A DNA stretch of 64,000 nt, from contig NZ_CP025408.1 in NCBI RefSeq assembly GCF_002847305.1, forward strand, positions 1,881,001-1,945,000, given 5' to 3'. This document shows positions 52,166 to 61,150 of the stretch, in pieces (position 1 is the stretch's first letter; the number at the start of each line of letters is the position of its first letter). The DNA comes from Paracoccus tegillarcae (GTDB lineage: Bacteria > Pseudomonadota > Alphaproteobacteria > Rhodobacterales > Rhodobacteraceae). The position numbers and the translations under genes are program-made. Under the pieces are notes generated by a model. It had not been told where the DNA came from and made no database searches. It was given only the letters and a program-made list of their open reading frames with translations.

Positions 52166-52732
52166 ATGAACGAGCGCTGCCCCTGGTGCGGGACCGATCC
52201 GACCTATGTTGCCTATCACGACACCGAATGGGGCGTGCCCGAACGCGATCCGCGTGCGCTGTGGGAAAAGCTGGTGCTGGACGGATTTCAGGCCGGCCTG
52301 AGCTGGATCACGATCCTGCGCAAACGCGACAATTTCCGCGAAGAATTTGAGGGTTTCGACCCCGAGCGCGTGGCCGCCTGGGATGACGCGCGCATCGAAA
52401 AGGCGCTGCAAAACCCCGGTATCATCCGTCACCGCGGCAAGATCACATCGACCGTCAAAGGCGCGCAGCGGTTCCTTGAGATCGAGCAGTCAGAAGGGTT
52501 CACGCCCTATATCTGGTCCTTCACCGGCGGTGAGGTGATCCAGAATGCGCCCGGCTCGATGGGTGACGTGCCGGTATCAACAGCCGAATCGACGGCCATG
52601 TCTAAATCGCTGAAAAAGCGGGGCTTCAATTTCTGCGGGCCGGTGATCGCCTATGCCTTCATGCAGGCCTGCGGGCTGGTGAACGATCACATGACCACCT
52701 GCCCGCGCCATGCAGAGGTCAAGGGGCTGTAA
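52166..52732 (+). CDS. tag: DNA-3-methyladenine glycosylase I
   Basis: A 188-residue base-excision repair enzyme that removes N3-methyladenine. The opening CPWCGTDPTYVAYHDTEWGVP (zinc ligand Cys and His), SWITILRKRDNFREEFEGFD and the closing VNDHMTTCPRH (His and Cys ligands) define Tag. A GTG three bases upstream is an alternative start. It overlaps the convergent TlpA gene by 14 bp at its end and is divergent from the EAL gene. Confidence 0.95.
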   Translation: MNERCPWCGTDPTYVAYHDTEWGVPERDPRALWEKLVLDGFQAGLSWITILRKRDNFREEFEGFDPERVAAWDDARIEKALQNPGIIRHRGKITSTVKGAQRFLEIEQSEGFTPYIWSFTGGEVIQNAPGSMGDVPVSTAESTAMSKSLKKRGFNFCGPVIAYAFMQACGLVNDHMTTCPRHAEVKGL

Positions 52733-53264
52733 GTTCGCGCACGACCTGCTTGGCCGCATCTGACGCCCAGTCGGCATCGCCCAGAAGCCGCGCGACCTCT
52801 TTTCCCTCGGGTGAAATCAGCACGGTGACCGGCAGGCCCATCACGCCCATATCGCGCGACAGTTTCTGCTTGGCATCGGTCAGCACCGGCAGGTTTTCGA
52901 TGCCGGTTTCGTCGTAGAACTTGTCGATCGCCTCGCGTGAATTGCGACCCGTCGCAACGGTCAGGACCTGAAAGTCATCGCCGCCCAGTTCGGCCTGCAA
53001 TTCATCCAGCGCCGGCATTTCCTCGCGGCAGGGGGCGCACCATGTGGCCCAGAAATTCACCAGCAAGGCGGTGCCTTCGTAATCGGCCAGCGTCACCTCG
53101 TTGTCGTCCGCATCCAGGAAAACCGTATCGGGCAGATCGGTCGCCTCGGTCTCTATCAGCTTGGGCAGCCCGTTCGCCTGAGCGGCCTCAAAGTCGATCT
53201 GACCGGCGAAACCCGCATTTGCACCGAAAACCAGCGCCGTATAAAGCAGAAGCGAACGCAGCAT
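52719..53264 (-). CDS. TlpA-type periplasmic thiol:disulfide reductase
   Basis: A 181-residue exported thioredoxin-fold protein. A signal peptide (residues 1-20, ending GFAG) is followed by the fold with the redox motif WCAPC in [18 protein letters not shown] and the cis-Pro in MGLPVTVLI. Such proteins keep periplasmic cysteines reduced, notably for cytochrome c or oxidase assembly. The start (53264) directly abuts an ATG on the other strand and lies 21 bp from the argH start chosen here, so promoters of the divergent pair must overlap coding sequence. Confidence 0.92.
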   Translation of the reverse strand: MLRSLLLYTALVFGANAGFAGQIDFEAAQANGLPKLIETEATDLPDTVFLDADDNEVTLADYEGTALLVNFWATWCAPCREEMPALDELQAELGGDDFQVLTVATGRNSREAIDKFYDETGIENLPVLTDAKQKLSRDMGVMGLPVTVLISPEGKEVARLLGDADWASDAAKQVVRELTAP

Positions 53265-53285
53265 ATGACCTCCACAGGATCGCAA

Positions 53286-54698
53286 ATGACCGACCAGACC
53301 AAGACCGCCAACAGCATGTGGGGCGGGCGCTTTGCCGCCGGTCCAGACGCGATCATGGAACAGATCAACGCCTCGATCGGCTATGACAAGCGGCTCTATG
53401 CCCAGGACATCCGGGGCAGCCGGGCCCACGCTGCCATGTTGGCCGCGCAAGGCATCATCAGCGATAACGATGCGACAGCGATCCGGGAAGGCCTTCTCAC
53501 GGTCTTGTCAGAGATCGAGGGCGGAAATTTCCCGTTTTCACCGGCACTTGAAGACATTCACATGAATGTCGAGGCGCGGCTGAAAGAGATCATCGGCGAA
53601 CCGGCGGGCCGCCTGCACACCGGCCGGTCGCGCAACGATCAGGTGGCCACCGATTTCCGGCTGTGGGTGCGCGATCAATGCGATGCGGCGATCGGCGGGC
53701 TGCGTGCGCTGATCGGGGCTGCTTTGACGCAGGCAGAGGCAGGCGCTGATTGGGTGATGCCGGGCTTTACCCACCTGCAAACCGCGCAGCCGGTGACCTG
53801 GGGGCATCACATGATGGCCTATGTCGAGATGTTTGGCCGCGATCTGTCGCGCTTTCAGGATGCGCGGCGGCGGATGAACGAATCGCCCCTGGGTGCTGCT
53901 GCGCTGGCTGGCACCGGTTATCCGCTGGACCGCGAGGCGACGGCGAAGGCGCTGGATTTCGACCGGCCCATGGCCAATTCGCTGGATGCCGTCAGCGACC
54001 GTGATTTTGCGCTGGAGTTCCTGTCGGCCTCGTCAATCTGCGCCGTTCACCTGTCGCGGCTGGCCGAGGAACTGGTGATCTGGTCGTCGGCGCAGTTTCG
54101 GTTCGTGTCGATGTCGGACAAATGGTCAACCGGGTCGTCGATTATGCCGCAAAAGCGCAACCCGGACGCCGCCGAATTGATCCGCGCCAAGATCGGTCGG
54201 ATTCTGGGCGCGAATGTGGCGCTGTTCACGGTAATGAAGGGGCTGCCGCTGGCCTATTCCAAGGACATGCAGGAAGACAAGGAGCAGGTCTTTGACGCCG
54301 CCGATCACCTGATGCTGGCCCTGGCCGCGATGACCGGGATGCTGTCGGATCTGACCGCCAACCGTGCCAATCTGCAGGCTGCGGCCTCGTCCGGCTTCTC
54401 GACCGCGACCGATCTGGCCGATTGGCTGGTGCGCGAGGCAGGTCTGCCGTTCCGCGACGCCCATCACGCCACCGGTGCGCTGGTCGCAATGGCGGAAAAG
54501 AAGGGCTGCGATCTGGACGAATTGTCGCTGGCCGAGATGCAATCGGTCAATTCGGCGATCAACCAGTCGGTCTATTCGGTGCTGGGTGTTCACAATTCGG
54601 TCGCGTCGCGGCAAAGCTATGGCGGAACTGCACCGGATCAGGTGCGTGCGCAGATTGCGCGTTGGAATGACGTATTGGGGAAAGAGGCGCTGGCATGA
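53286..54698 (+). CDS. argH: Argininosuccinate lyase
   Basis: A 470-residue enzyme that splits argininosuccinate into arginine and fumarate. The family signature [12 protein letters not shown] (about residue 285) is intact, as are [12 protein letters not shown] and [11 protein letters not shown] chose ATG 53286 because AGGAT lies eight bases upstream; an ATG at 53265 is also in frame. The stop overlaps the small lipoprotein gene by four bases (ATGA), starting the argH-lptM-lysA unit. Confidence 0.96.
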   Translation: MTDQTKTANSMWGGRFAAGPDAIMEQINASIGYDKRLYAQDIRGSRAHAAMLAAQGIISDNDATAIREGLLTVLSEIEGGNFPFSPALEDIHMNVEARLKEIIGEPAGRLHTGRSRNDQVATDFRLWVRDQCDAAIGGLRALIGAALTQAEAGADWVMPGFTHLQTAQPVTWGHHMMAYVEMFGRDLSRFQDARRRMNESPLGAAALAGTGYPLDREATAKALDFDRPMANSLDAVSDRDFALEFLSASSICAVHLSRLAEELVIWSSAQFRFVSMSDKWSTGSSIMPQKRNPDAAELIRAKIGRILGANVALFTVMKGLPLAYSKDMQEDKEQVFDAADHLMLALAAMTGMLSDLTANRANLQAAASSGFSTATDLADWLVREAGLPFRDAHHATGALVAMAEKKGCDLDELSLAEMQSVNSAINQSVYSVLGVHNSVASRQSYGGTAPDQVRAQIARWNDVLGKEALA

Positions 54699-54841
54699 AG
54701 GTAATCGCGATTATTGCAGCGCTGTTGGTCACGGCTTGCGGCGTTGATGGCCCGCCCGAACGGCCCTCGCCCCGGCTTGAGCAGCAGGTAGGGGTCAGTG
54801 TCACCGGCGACGCGCGTTTCGGTGTGCAGGCCTCGCTGTAG
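54695..54841 (+). CDS. lptM: Small lipoprotein, LptM/YifL-like
   Basis: A 48-residue protein. [16 protein letters not shown] is a lipoprotein signal with lipobox VTAC (Cys at residue 15), followed by [11 protein letters not shown], which fits the C-G-x2-G-P-x3-P pattern of LptM. In E. coli LptM stabilises the LptD-LptE lipopolysaccharide translocon and its gene also sits before dapF/lysA-type genes. The gene fills the space between argH and lysA exactly: it overlaps the argH stop and lysA begins at the very next base. Assignment rests on lipobox, short motif and position. Confidence 0.8.
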   Translation: MKVIAIIAALLVTACGVDGPPERPSPRLEQQVGVSVTGDARFGVQASL

Positions 54842-56107
54842 ATGGATCATTTCAACTATCAGCAGGGTCATCTGCATGCCGAAGAGGTGGCTCTGTCGCG
54901 GATCGCGGCGGCGGCAGGCACGCCGGTCTATATCTATTCGGCCGCCACGTTGCGCCGGCATTTCGGGCTGTTCCAGCAGGCGCTGGACTGGACCGATCAT
55001 ATGATCTGCTATGCGGTGAAGGCCAATTCCAATCTGGCGATCCTGCGGTTGATGGCGGATATGGGCGCGGGCATGGATGTCGTCTCGGGCGGGGAATATG
55101 CGCGTGCCAAGGCGGCAGGCGTGCCGGGCGAGCGGATCGTGTTTTCCGGCGTCGGAAAGACAGTGGCCGAGATGCGGCAGGCGCTGGAAGGCGGTATCCG
55201 GCAATTCAATGTCGAATCCGAGCCCGAGTTGCGGGCCTTGTCACAACTGGCCGACAGCATGGGGGCCGAGGCGCCGATTGCGATCAGGGTGAACCCCGAT
55301 GTCGACGCCAAGACGCATGAAAAGATCGCAACCGGCAAGTCCGAGAATAAATTCGGCATTCCGATCGCGCGGGCGCGCGAGGTTTACGCCGAGGCGGCAA
55401 AGCTGCCCGGGATCCGTGTGACCGGCATCGACATGCATATCGGCAGCCAGTTGACCGATCTGGACCCATATGCCCAAGCCTATGCCAAGATGGCCGATCT
55501 GACCCGCGCGCTGCGCGCCGATGGCCATGAAATCACCCGTTTGGATATGGGCGGAGGATTGGGCATTCCCTATCGCCGCGACAATAGCGCGCCGCCCTTG
55601 CCCATCGAATACGGGCAGGTGATCCGTGATGCCGTGGGTGATCTGGGCTGTGAAATCGAAATCGAACCGGGCCGCAACATCGTCGGCAATGCCGGTGTGC
55701 TGCTGGCCTCGGTCATTTATGTGAAACAGGGCGAGGGGCGGGATTTCCTGATCCTCGATGCCGCGATGAACGACCTGCTGCGGCCTGCGATGTATGGCGC
55801 GCATCACGACATCGTGCCGGTGAACGAGCCTGCCGTGGGGGTCGATGTCCTGCCCTATGACGTGGTCGGGCCGGTCTGCGAGACAGGCGATACCTTTCAG
55901 AAGGGGACCCAACTGCCGGCGATGCTGGCCGGTGATCTGGTCGCGTTCCGATCGGCGGGGGCCTACGGCGCGGTGATGGCGTCCGAGTACAACACACGGC
56001 CTCTGGTGCCCGAAGTTCTGGTCGACGGCGATCAATTTGCCGTCATTCGGGCAAGGCCAAGCATTGAGGAAATCCTGTCGCGCGATACCATACCGGAATG
56101 GTTCTAA
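54842..56107 (+). CDS. lysA: Diaminopimelate decarboxylase
   Basis: A 421-residue PLP enzyme producing lysine from meso-diaminopimelate. The PLP Lys is K60 in CYAVKANSN; the HIGSQ motif, the GGGLGIPY phosphate-binding glycines and EPGRNIVGNAG are all present, and the second active-site Cys is in VVGPVCETGD. Its ATG follows the lptM stop with no gap. The DUF4175 frame overlaps its last codons. Confidence 0.96.
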   Translation: MDHFNYQQGHLHAEEVALSRIAAAAGTPVYIYSAATLRRHFGLFQQALDWTDHMICYAVKANSNLAILRLMADMGAGMDVVSGGEYARAKAAGVPGERIVFSGVGKTVAEMRQALEGGIRQFNVESEPELRALSQLADSMGAEAPIAIRVNPDVDAKTHEKIATGKSENKFGIPIARAREVYAEAAKLPGIRVTGIDMHIGSQLTDLDPYAQAYAKMADLTRALRADGHEITRLDMGGGLGIPYRRDNSAPPLPIEYGQVIRDAVGDLGCEIEIEPGRNIVGNAGVLLASVIYVKQGEGRDFLILDAAMNDLLRPAMYGAHHDIVPVNEPAVGVDVLPYDVVGPVCETGDTFQKGTQLPAMLAGDLVAFRSAGAYGAVMASEYNTRPLVPEVLVDGDQFAVIRARPSIEEILSRDTIPEWF

Positions 56108-58635
56108 CGCGGTTCAGCCGGGGCGAGGCAGAACCGGGGGCTTCGCGCCCCCGGACCCCCGCGGGATATTTTCATGAAGAAGAACGGGCGATCCGCCTGA
56201 CCCATGCCGGTATGGTGTGGGAGCAGGTGGCCCGCGCCTTTTGGCCGCTGGCGGCGCTGCTGGCGGTGATCTTTGCGTGTTTCTGGCTGGGGCTGGTGGC
56301 GGCGCTGCCGAATATGGTGCTGCCCTGGGCCGTCGGCGCATCTTTGTTGGTGGTGATCGCGGCGGCGGTCTGGGGCGGTTTGCGGTTTTCGCGTGTCGGT
56401 TCGGGCGCCGCACTGACGCGCGTTGACGAGAAACTGCCGGGGCGTCCGTTGTCGGCGCTGCGTGATCACGCGGCGCTGGGAGATGAGGGCGCGCTGTGGC
56501 AGGCGCATCAGGCACAGATGCGTTCGCGGGCTGCGGCGGCGCGGGCGGTGGCGCCCGATGCCGGGCTGACCCGGCGCGATCCCTTTGCGCTGCGTCTGGC
56601 GGCGATGGTGGCGCTGGCCATGGCCTTGATCTTTGGCGGCGCGGGAAATCTGGGTGATGGGCTGTCGGCGGTGGCCGCGACCTTGCGTCCTCAGATCGAG
56701 CGCGGTGATGCCGTGGCGACCGGCCCGAGCTGGGAAGGCTGGGCCGAGCCGCCGGCCTATACGCGACGCCCGACGATTTATCTGAATGCTCTGCCCGAGG
56801 GCGAGGTGCTTGAACTGCCCAAGGGCAGCGCCGTCAGTTTTCGCCTTTATGGCGAAGATGCAACGGTCACGCAGACGGTTGGGACGGATCCAGGCGAGGA
56901 CCCGCAGGCGCCCGCCTTTACCGCGATGCAATCAGGCGCGGTCGAGGTGATGGGGCGGCACTTTGACATCATCGTTCTGCCGGATGCCGCGCCGCTCATT
57001 CGCCCTGGCGATGCGCCGACGCGGCGTGCCGATGGCCGCTTGGTGCAGGATTTCTTTGCCGAGGACGATCATGGTGTGGTGTCGGCAGAGGCCGGGATTG
57101 CGCTGGATCTGCAGGCGGTCGACCGCCGTTTCGGTCTGGCCGTGGCGCCCGAGCCGCGAGAGGCCGTGGCGCTGGAACTGCCGCTGCCCGGTGGCGCACG
57201 GCAAGAGGTTCAGGGGCAGCTTGTGCAGGATCTGGCGCGGCACCCCTGGGCCAATCTGCCGGTCACGGTGACCTTGAGTGCGCTGGACGGGATCGATCAG
57301 CAGGGGCAATCGGCCCCGATGCAGACCGTTCTGCCGGGGCGGCGTTTCTTTGACCCGCTGGCTGCCGCGTTGATCGAAATGCGGCGCGATCTGCTGTGGT
57401 CGCGCGAGAATGCCGGCCGCAGCGCCGAGATCCTGCGCGCGGTGACCTGGCAGCCCGACGGGTTCGTCGATGAAATCCTGTATCTGCAATTGCGCGCCAG
57501 CGTCGGCGTGCTGGAAACGACGACCCTGTCGCCCGAGGATCGCGACAAGCTGGCCGAGGCGCTTTGGCTGGCTGCGATCGAGTTGGAAGATGGCGGGCTG
57601 GCCGACGCATTGGAGCGGATGAAGCAGGCGCAGGAAAAACTGTCCGAAGCGATCCGCAACGGCGCCAGCCCTGATGAGATCCAACGCCTGATGGATGAGC
57701 TGAAATCCGCGACCGATGAATATATGCGCATGCTGGCCGAGCAGGGCCAACCCGACCCGGCAGATCGCTTTACCGACAATCAACAGCAGGGCCAGGTCAT
57801 CACCGGCGATCAGATCCAGCAGATGATGGATGAGATCCAGCGCCTGATGAACGAGGGCCGGATGGCCGAGGCCCAGCAATTGCTGGAACAGTTCAACCGC
57901 ATGATGGAAAACATGCAGGTCACCCAGTCACAGGGTCAGGGGCAAGGTCAGGGTCAGTCGGGCGAGCAGGGTAACCAGTCGATGAACCGGCTGGCCGATA
58001 CGCTGCGCGAGCAGCAAGGCCTGTCGGACGAGGCGTTCCGCGAGATGCAGGAACAATTCAGTCAGGGCGGCCAGCAGGGCAACGAAGAACTGGCGCAGCG
58101 TCAGCAGGAATTGCGCGAACAATTGGGTCAGCAGCAGGGCCTGATGCCCGGTCAGGGATCTGAACGCGGCGACGCGGCCCGTCGCAATCTGGATGAGGCC
58201 GGGCGCGCCATGGAACAGGCTGAACAGGCTCTGCGCGATGGCGATATGCCCGGCGCGATGGATCGTCAGGCCGATGCGATCCAGTCGATGCGCGAGGGGA
58301 TGCGTGCGCTGGGCGATATGCTGGGCGAGGGCGAGCGTCGCGCAGAGGGCCAGCAGCAGGGACAAGAGGGTCAGCAGGGCGATCAGCCGGGCGGGGCAAT
58401 GCGCGATGGTCAGCAACAAGGGCTGCCCTATGACCGCCGCGCTGACCGCGACCCGCTGGGCCGGCAATTGTCAGGCAATGGCAACACCATCACCGATGGC
58501 GACCCGCTGGCCGAGGGCGTCGATCCGGCCGCGCGCGCGCGCGACCTGCAGGATGAGATCCGGCGGCGCAGCGGCGAGCGGACCCGGCCCGAGGACGAGC
58601 GCGATTATCTGGGGCGCTTGCTGGACCGGTTCTGA
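56098..58635 (+). CDS. DUF4175 (TIGR02302) membrane protein with Gln/Gly-rich C-terminal region
   Basis: Up to 845 residues. Two or three membrane segments lie within about residues 45-95 and near 175-190; a large, probably periplasmic part follows, then helices (about 440-600) and a low-complexity Gln/Gly/Glu region (about 600-770) before a conserved end (DDYLGRLLDRF-like: ERDYLGRLLDRF). The family is confined mostly to alphaproteobacteria and has no function assigned. The start is uncertain: the frame opens inside lysA, but residues about 14-28 are encoded by a copy of the hairpin repeat at 56136-56183, so translation may begin later, for example at ATG 56212. Confidence 0.85.
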   Translation: MVLTRFSRGEAEPGASRPRTPAGYFHEEERAIRLTHAGMVWEQVARAFWPLAALLAVIFACFWLGLVAALPNMVLPWAVGASLLVVIAAAVWGGLRFSRVGSGAALTRVDEKLPGRPLSALRDHAALGDEGALWQAHQAQMRSRAAAARAVAPDAGLTRRDPFALRLAAMVALAMALIFGGAGNLGDGLSAVAATLRPQIERGDAVATGPSWEGWAEPPAYTRRPTIYLNALPEGEVLELPKGSAVSFRLYGEDATVTQTVGTDPGEDPQAPAFTAMQSGAVEVMGRHFDIIVLPDAAPLIRPGDAPTRRADGRLVQDFFAEDDHGVVSAEAGIALDLQAVDRRFGLAVAPEPREAVALELPLPGGARQEVQGQLVQDLARHPWANLPVTVTLSALDGIDQQGQSAPMQTVLPGRRFFDPLAAALIEMRRDLLWSRENAGRSAEILRAVTWQPDGFVDEILYLQLRASVGVLETTTLSPEDRDKLAEALWLAAIELEDGGLADALERMKQAQEKLSEAIRNGASPDEIQRLMDELKSATDEYMRMLAEQGQPDPADRFTDNQQQGQVITGDQIQQMMDEIQRLMNEGRMAEAQQLLEQFNRMMENMQVTQSQGQGQGQGQSGEQGNQSMNRLADTLREQQGLSDEAFREMQEQFSQGGQQGNEELAQRQQELREQLGQQQGLMPGQGSERGDAARRNLDEAGRAMEQAEQALRDGDMPGAMDRQADAIQSMREGMRALGDMLGEGERRAEGQQQGQEGQQGDQPGGAMRDGQQQGLPYDRRADRDPLGRQLSGNGNTITDGDPLAEGVDPAARARDLQDEIRRRSGERTRPEDERDYLGRLLDRF
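56136..56183. repeat. REP-like GC hairpin element, copy B
   Basis: GGGGGCTTCGCGCCCCC hairpin followed by GGACCCCCGCGGGATATTTTC and an A-rich tail with GAAGAAGAA. Same order of parts as copy A at 12452-12503: G-run/C-run hairpin, second C-run, G(G/A)GGATATTT, GAAGA. It lies just after the lysA stop and within the open frame of DUF4175. Confidence 0.72.
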
Positions 58636-58637
58636 GG

Positions 58638-59444
58638 TCAGTCAGTCTCGGTTTGCGGTGCAAAAAGGCGCTGATGCAGCCAGTTTCGGCCATCATCAAC
58701 CGCGATGCGCCACTCCATCAGTTTGGCGCCGGGCGCGCCTTGATCGGCAAGGCGTGGCGCGGCCAGATAGACCAGCAGCAATGCCGCCGCGATGGCGATC
58801 GACCAGCGCAGGCCACGCCGATAAGCCGAAGAACCGTGATCATCGATGGGCCGGGCGATCGACGAAAGATCGGCGGCCTCCTTCTGTGGCTCGGGGGGCG
58901 GATCGGCGCGGTGCGGTGTGGTGCGCGTGACGGTTTCTTCCATCGTCTGATGGGCGGGCGCGGCCTGAGCCGGGCGGCTTGGTTTGGCGTTTATGTGGCG
59001 TGACGGCGCCGGACCGGTTTGTGGCCTGTCCGTAGCCAGCGGCAGCGTCATGCTGGCACCGACAGAGGCCCCGTCGGTGACGGTGGTGGCGGGCCAGTCC
59101 TCGGCGGGCTCGCCGGGCGGCTGTTTCGGCGGTGCGGCAGGTGGCGCCACCTCGCCGCCACGTTGCCGGCGGGACAGTTCGGCCTCTTCCTGCAGCACCG
59201 ACAGGACCGAGGCTGGTAGCGGGCGGTTCAGCTGCGGTTGCGGCTGCGAAGCTGCCGGCGTTTTTGGTGCCGATTCCGGTGTTGCTTGCGGCGCTTTGGT
59301 GGCCGGCGCAGGTGCATTTCCCGGCTGCAACCACACGTGACCACAGGACGAGCACTCGACATTCCGCCCTGCCGCCGGGATCGCGCCCTCGGCCAGCCGG
59401 TATTCGGTGCCACATTCCGGGCATTTCAGCCGTAATTCGCCCAT
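58638..59444 (-). CDS. Zinc-ribbon (MJ0042-type) membrane protein
   Basis: A 268-residue protein. The N-terminal zinc ribbon is MGELRLKCPECGTEYRLA...CSSCGHVWLQ (two CxxC pairs, residues about 8-36). A long Pro/Ala-rich disordered stretch follows (about 40-195), then one membrane segment (LRWSIAIAAALLLVYLAAP) and a short C-terminal part with WRIAVDDGRNWLHQRLF. Function is unknown; the family recurs beside ftsE in Rhodobacterales. It converges with DUF4175 (2-bp gap) and is divergent from ftsE. Confidence 0.87.
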   Translation of the reverse strand: MGELRLKCPECGTEYRLAEGAIPAAGRNVECSSCGHVWLQPGNAPAPATKAPQATPESAPKTPAASQPQPQLNRPLPASVLSVLQEEAELSRRQRGGEVAPPAAPPKQPPGEPAEDWPATTVTDGASVGASMTLPLATDRPQTGPAPSRHINAKPSRPAQAAPAHQTMEETVTRTTPHRADPPPEPQKEAADLSSIARPIDDHGSSAYRRGLRWSIAIAAALLLVYLAAPRLADQGAPGAKLMEWRIAVDDGRNWLHQRLFAPQTETD

Positions 59445-59528
59445 CCCAACCCCTCGCATTCGGCGCTACGCTGTTCTATCAAGCCACAGCCCGGCTTCCA
59501 AGCCGCCGGGCGCAGAAGGGGGTGCCTT

Positions 59529-60203
59529 GTGATCGAGATGCAGGATACCGGCTTTGGCTATCAGGGAGGCGCGCCGCTGTTATCGGGCATGACGCTAAGC
59601 CTGCAGCCGGGGTCGTTCCATTTCCTGACCGGGCCGTCGGGCGCCGGTAAGACCACCTTCATGCGGCTTTGCTATGCCGATCTCTTGCCGACAGAGGGGC
59701 AAATGTCCGCCCTGGGCAAGGATATGCGCGGCCTGAGCCGTGACGGTATCGCGGCGCTGCGGCGCAAGGTCGGGGTGGTCCATCAGGACCCGCAATTTCT
59801 GGACCATCTGCCGGTGGCCGAGAACGTCGCCCTGCCGATGACCATTTCCGGCGAGCCGGTGAACATGGCGGCGATGCGCGACCTGTTGGGTTGGGTCGGG
59901 CTGGCGCAGCAGGCGCGTGCGATGCCGGCTTCGCTGTCGGGTGGCGAACGTCAGCGCGTTGCGCTGGCGCGTGCGGTGATTCTGTCGCCCGATCTTGTGC
60001 TGGCGGATGAGCCGACGGGAAATCTGGACTGGGATATGTCGATGCGGCTGATGCAATTGCTGATCGAGCTGAACAAATCGGGCAAGACCGTGCTGGTCGC
60101 GACCCATGACCTGAACCTGATCCGGGCCACCAAGGCGCAGGTTGCGGCGCGTGTCTTGCGGATTGCCAATGGCGGGCTGCATTTGGCGGGGGCGGATCTG
60201 TGA
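59529..60203 (+). CDS. ftsE: Cell division ATP-binding protein FtsE
   Basis: A 224-residue ABC ATPase acting with FtsX at the division septum to control peptidoglycan hydrolases. Walker A GPSGAGKTTF (about 39), signature LSGGERQRVALAR and Walker B LVLADEPTGNLDWD are intact, and the TFMRLCYADLLPTEG segment is typical of FtsE. It starts with GTG; an in-frame ATG lies nine bases later. The stop overlaps the ftsX GTG start by four bases. Confidence 0.94.
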   Translation: MIEMQDTGFGYQGGAPLLSGMTLSLQPGSFHFLTGPSGAGKTTFMRLCYADLLPTEGQMSALGKDMRGLSRDGIAALRRKVGVVHQDPQFLDHLPVAENVALPMTISGEPVNMAAMRDLLGWVGLAQQARAMPASLSGGERQRVALARAVILSPDLVLADEPTGNLDWDMSMRLMQLLIELNKSGKTVLVATHDLNLIRATKAQVAARVLRIANGGLHLAGADL

Positions 60204-61150
60204 AACTGCCGAAACTGAACAGCCGCTCTGTACGCGGCGTCGATTTGCGCAGCCTTTTGACCAGTCTGGCCAAGGCTGGCGAGGGCGCGTCTGGCGACCG
60301 GATCGTGCCGCCTACAGGCTTTACCGCGCATCTGACGCTGTTTGCCGCGGGCGCGATGGCCTTTCTGGCGGTTTTCGCCTTGGCCCTGTCCTTGGCCACC
60401 GGACGGCTGGCCGATCGCTGGTCCGATTCGCTGGCCCAGACCGTGACCGTCCGCGTTTCGGCGCCGTCGGCCGAAATCGACGCACAGGCCGATGCCGTGA
60501 TGCAGATCCTGCGCGCCACGCCCGGTGTGGGCGATCCGCATCTGTTGGAGGCTGATGAGGTTGCGGATCTGCTGACCCCCTGGTTCGGCCCGGATGTGCC
60601 GGTCGACGCCTTGCCGGTGCCGCGATTGATCGAGCTGCCCATCGCCGATGCACGTGATTTCGACGCTGACGGCTTGCGCCTGCGCCTTGAAGGCGAGGTG
60701 CCGGGTGCCGTTCTGGACGATCATACCGAGTGGCGCCGCCCGCTGGTGTCTGCTGCCAGCCGGTTGCAGGCCATGGGGGTGTTTTCCCTGCTGCTGATCG
60801 CGGCGGCCTCGGCGGCGATGATCACGCTGGCGGCCAAGGCGGCGCTGGCGGCCAATGGGCAGGTGATCCGGGTCCTGCGGCTGATCGGCGCGCGCGACAT
60901 CACCATCGCCACGGCCTTTGTTCGGCGCTTTACCCGGCGGGCGGCGATTGGCGCATCGGTGGGCACGTTGCTGGGGCTGTTGGCCATCATTGCGCTGCCG
61001 AACATGGATGACAGCGGCCAGTTTTTGACCGGCCTTGGCTTTCAGGGGTGGCACTGGCTCTGGGCGCTGCTGATCCCGCTGGTTGCCGCAGGGGTCGGTT
61101 TCCTGGCGACGCGTTGGGCGGCGCTGAGCATGTTGGGGCAGATCAGATGA
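60200..61150 (+). CDS. ftsX: Cell division protein FtsX
   Basis: A 316-residue inner-membrane partner of FtsE. Four membrane segments are visible (LTLFAAGAMAFLAVFALALSLA near residue 40; LLLIAAASAAMITLAAKAALA near 205; AAIGASVGTLLGLLAIIAL near 255; HWLWALLIPLVAAGVGFL near 290), with an extracytoplasmic domain between the first two that in FtsX engages hydrolase activators. GTG start overlapping ftsE; stop overlaps the plsC ATG (ATGA). Confidence 0.92.
   Translation: MKLPKLNSRSVRGVDLRSLLTSLAKAGEGASGDRIVPPTGFTAHLTLFAAGAMAFLAVFALALSLATGRLADRWSDSLAQTVTVRVSAPSAEIDAQADAVMQILRATPGVGDPHLLEADEVADLLTPWFGPDVPVDALPVPRLIELPIADARDFDADGLRLRLEGEVPGAVLDDHTEWRRPLVSAASRLQAMGVFSLLLIAAASAAMITLAAKAALAANGQVIRVLRLIGARDITIATAFVRRFTRRAAIGASVGTLLGLLAIIALPNMDDSGQFLTGLGFQGWHWLWALLIPLVAAGVGFLATRWAALSMLGQIR

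Noticed and set aside
58528..58545. CGCG run resembling a simple-sequence repeat
   Set aside because: Lies within the DUF4175 coding sequence and encodes Ala-Arg residues; no sign of phase variation.
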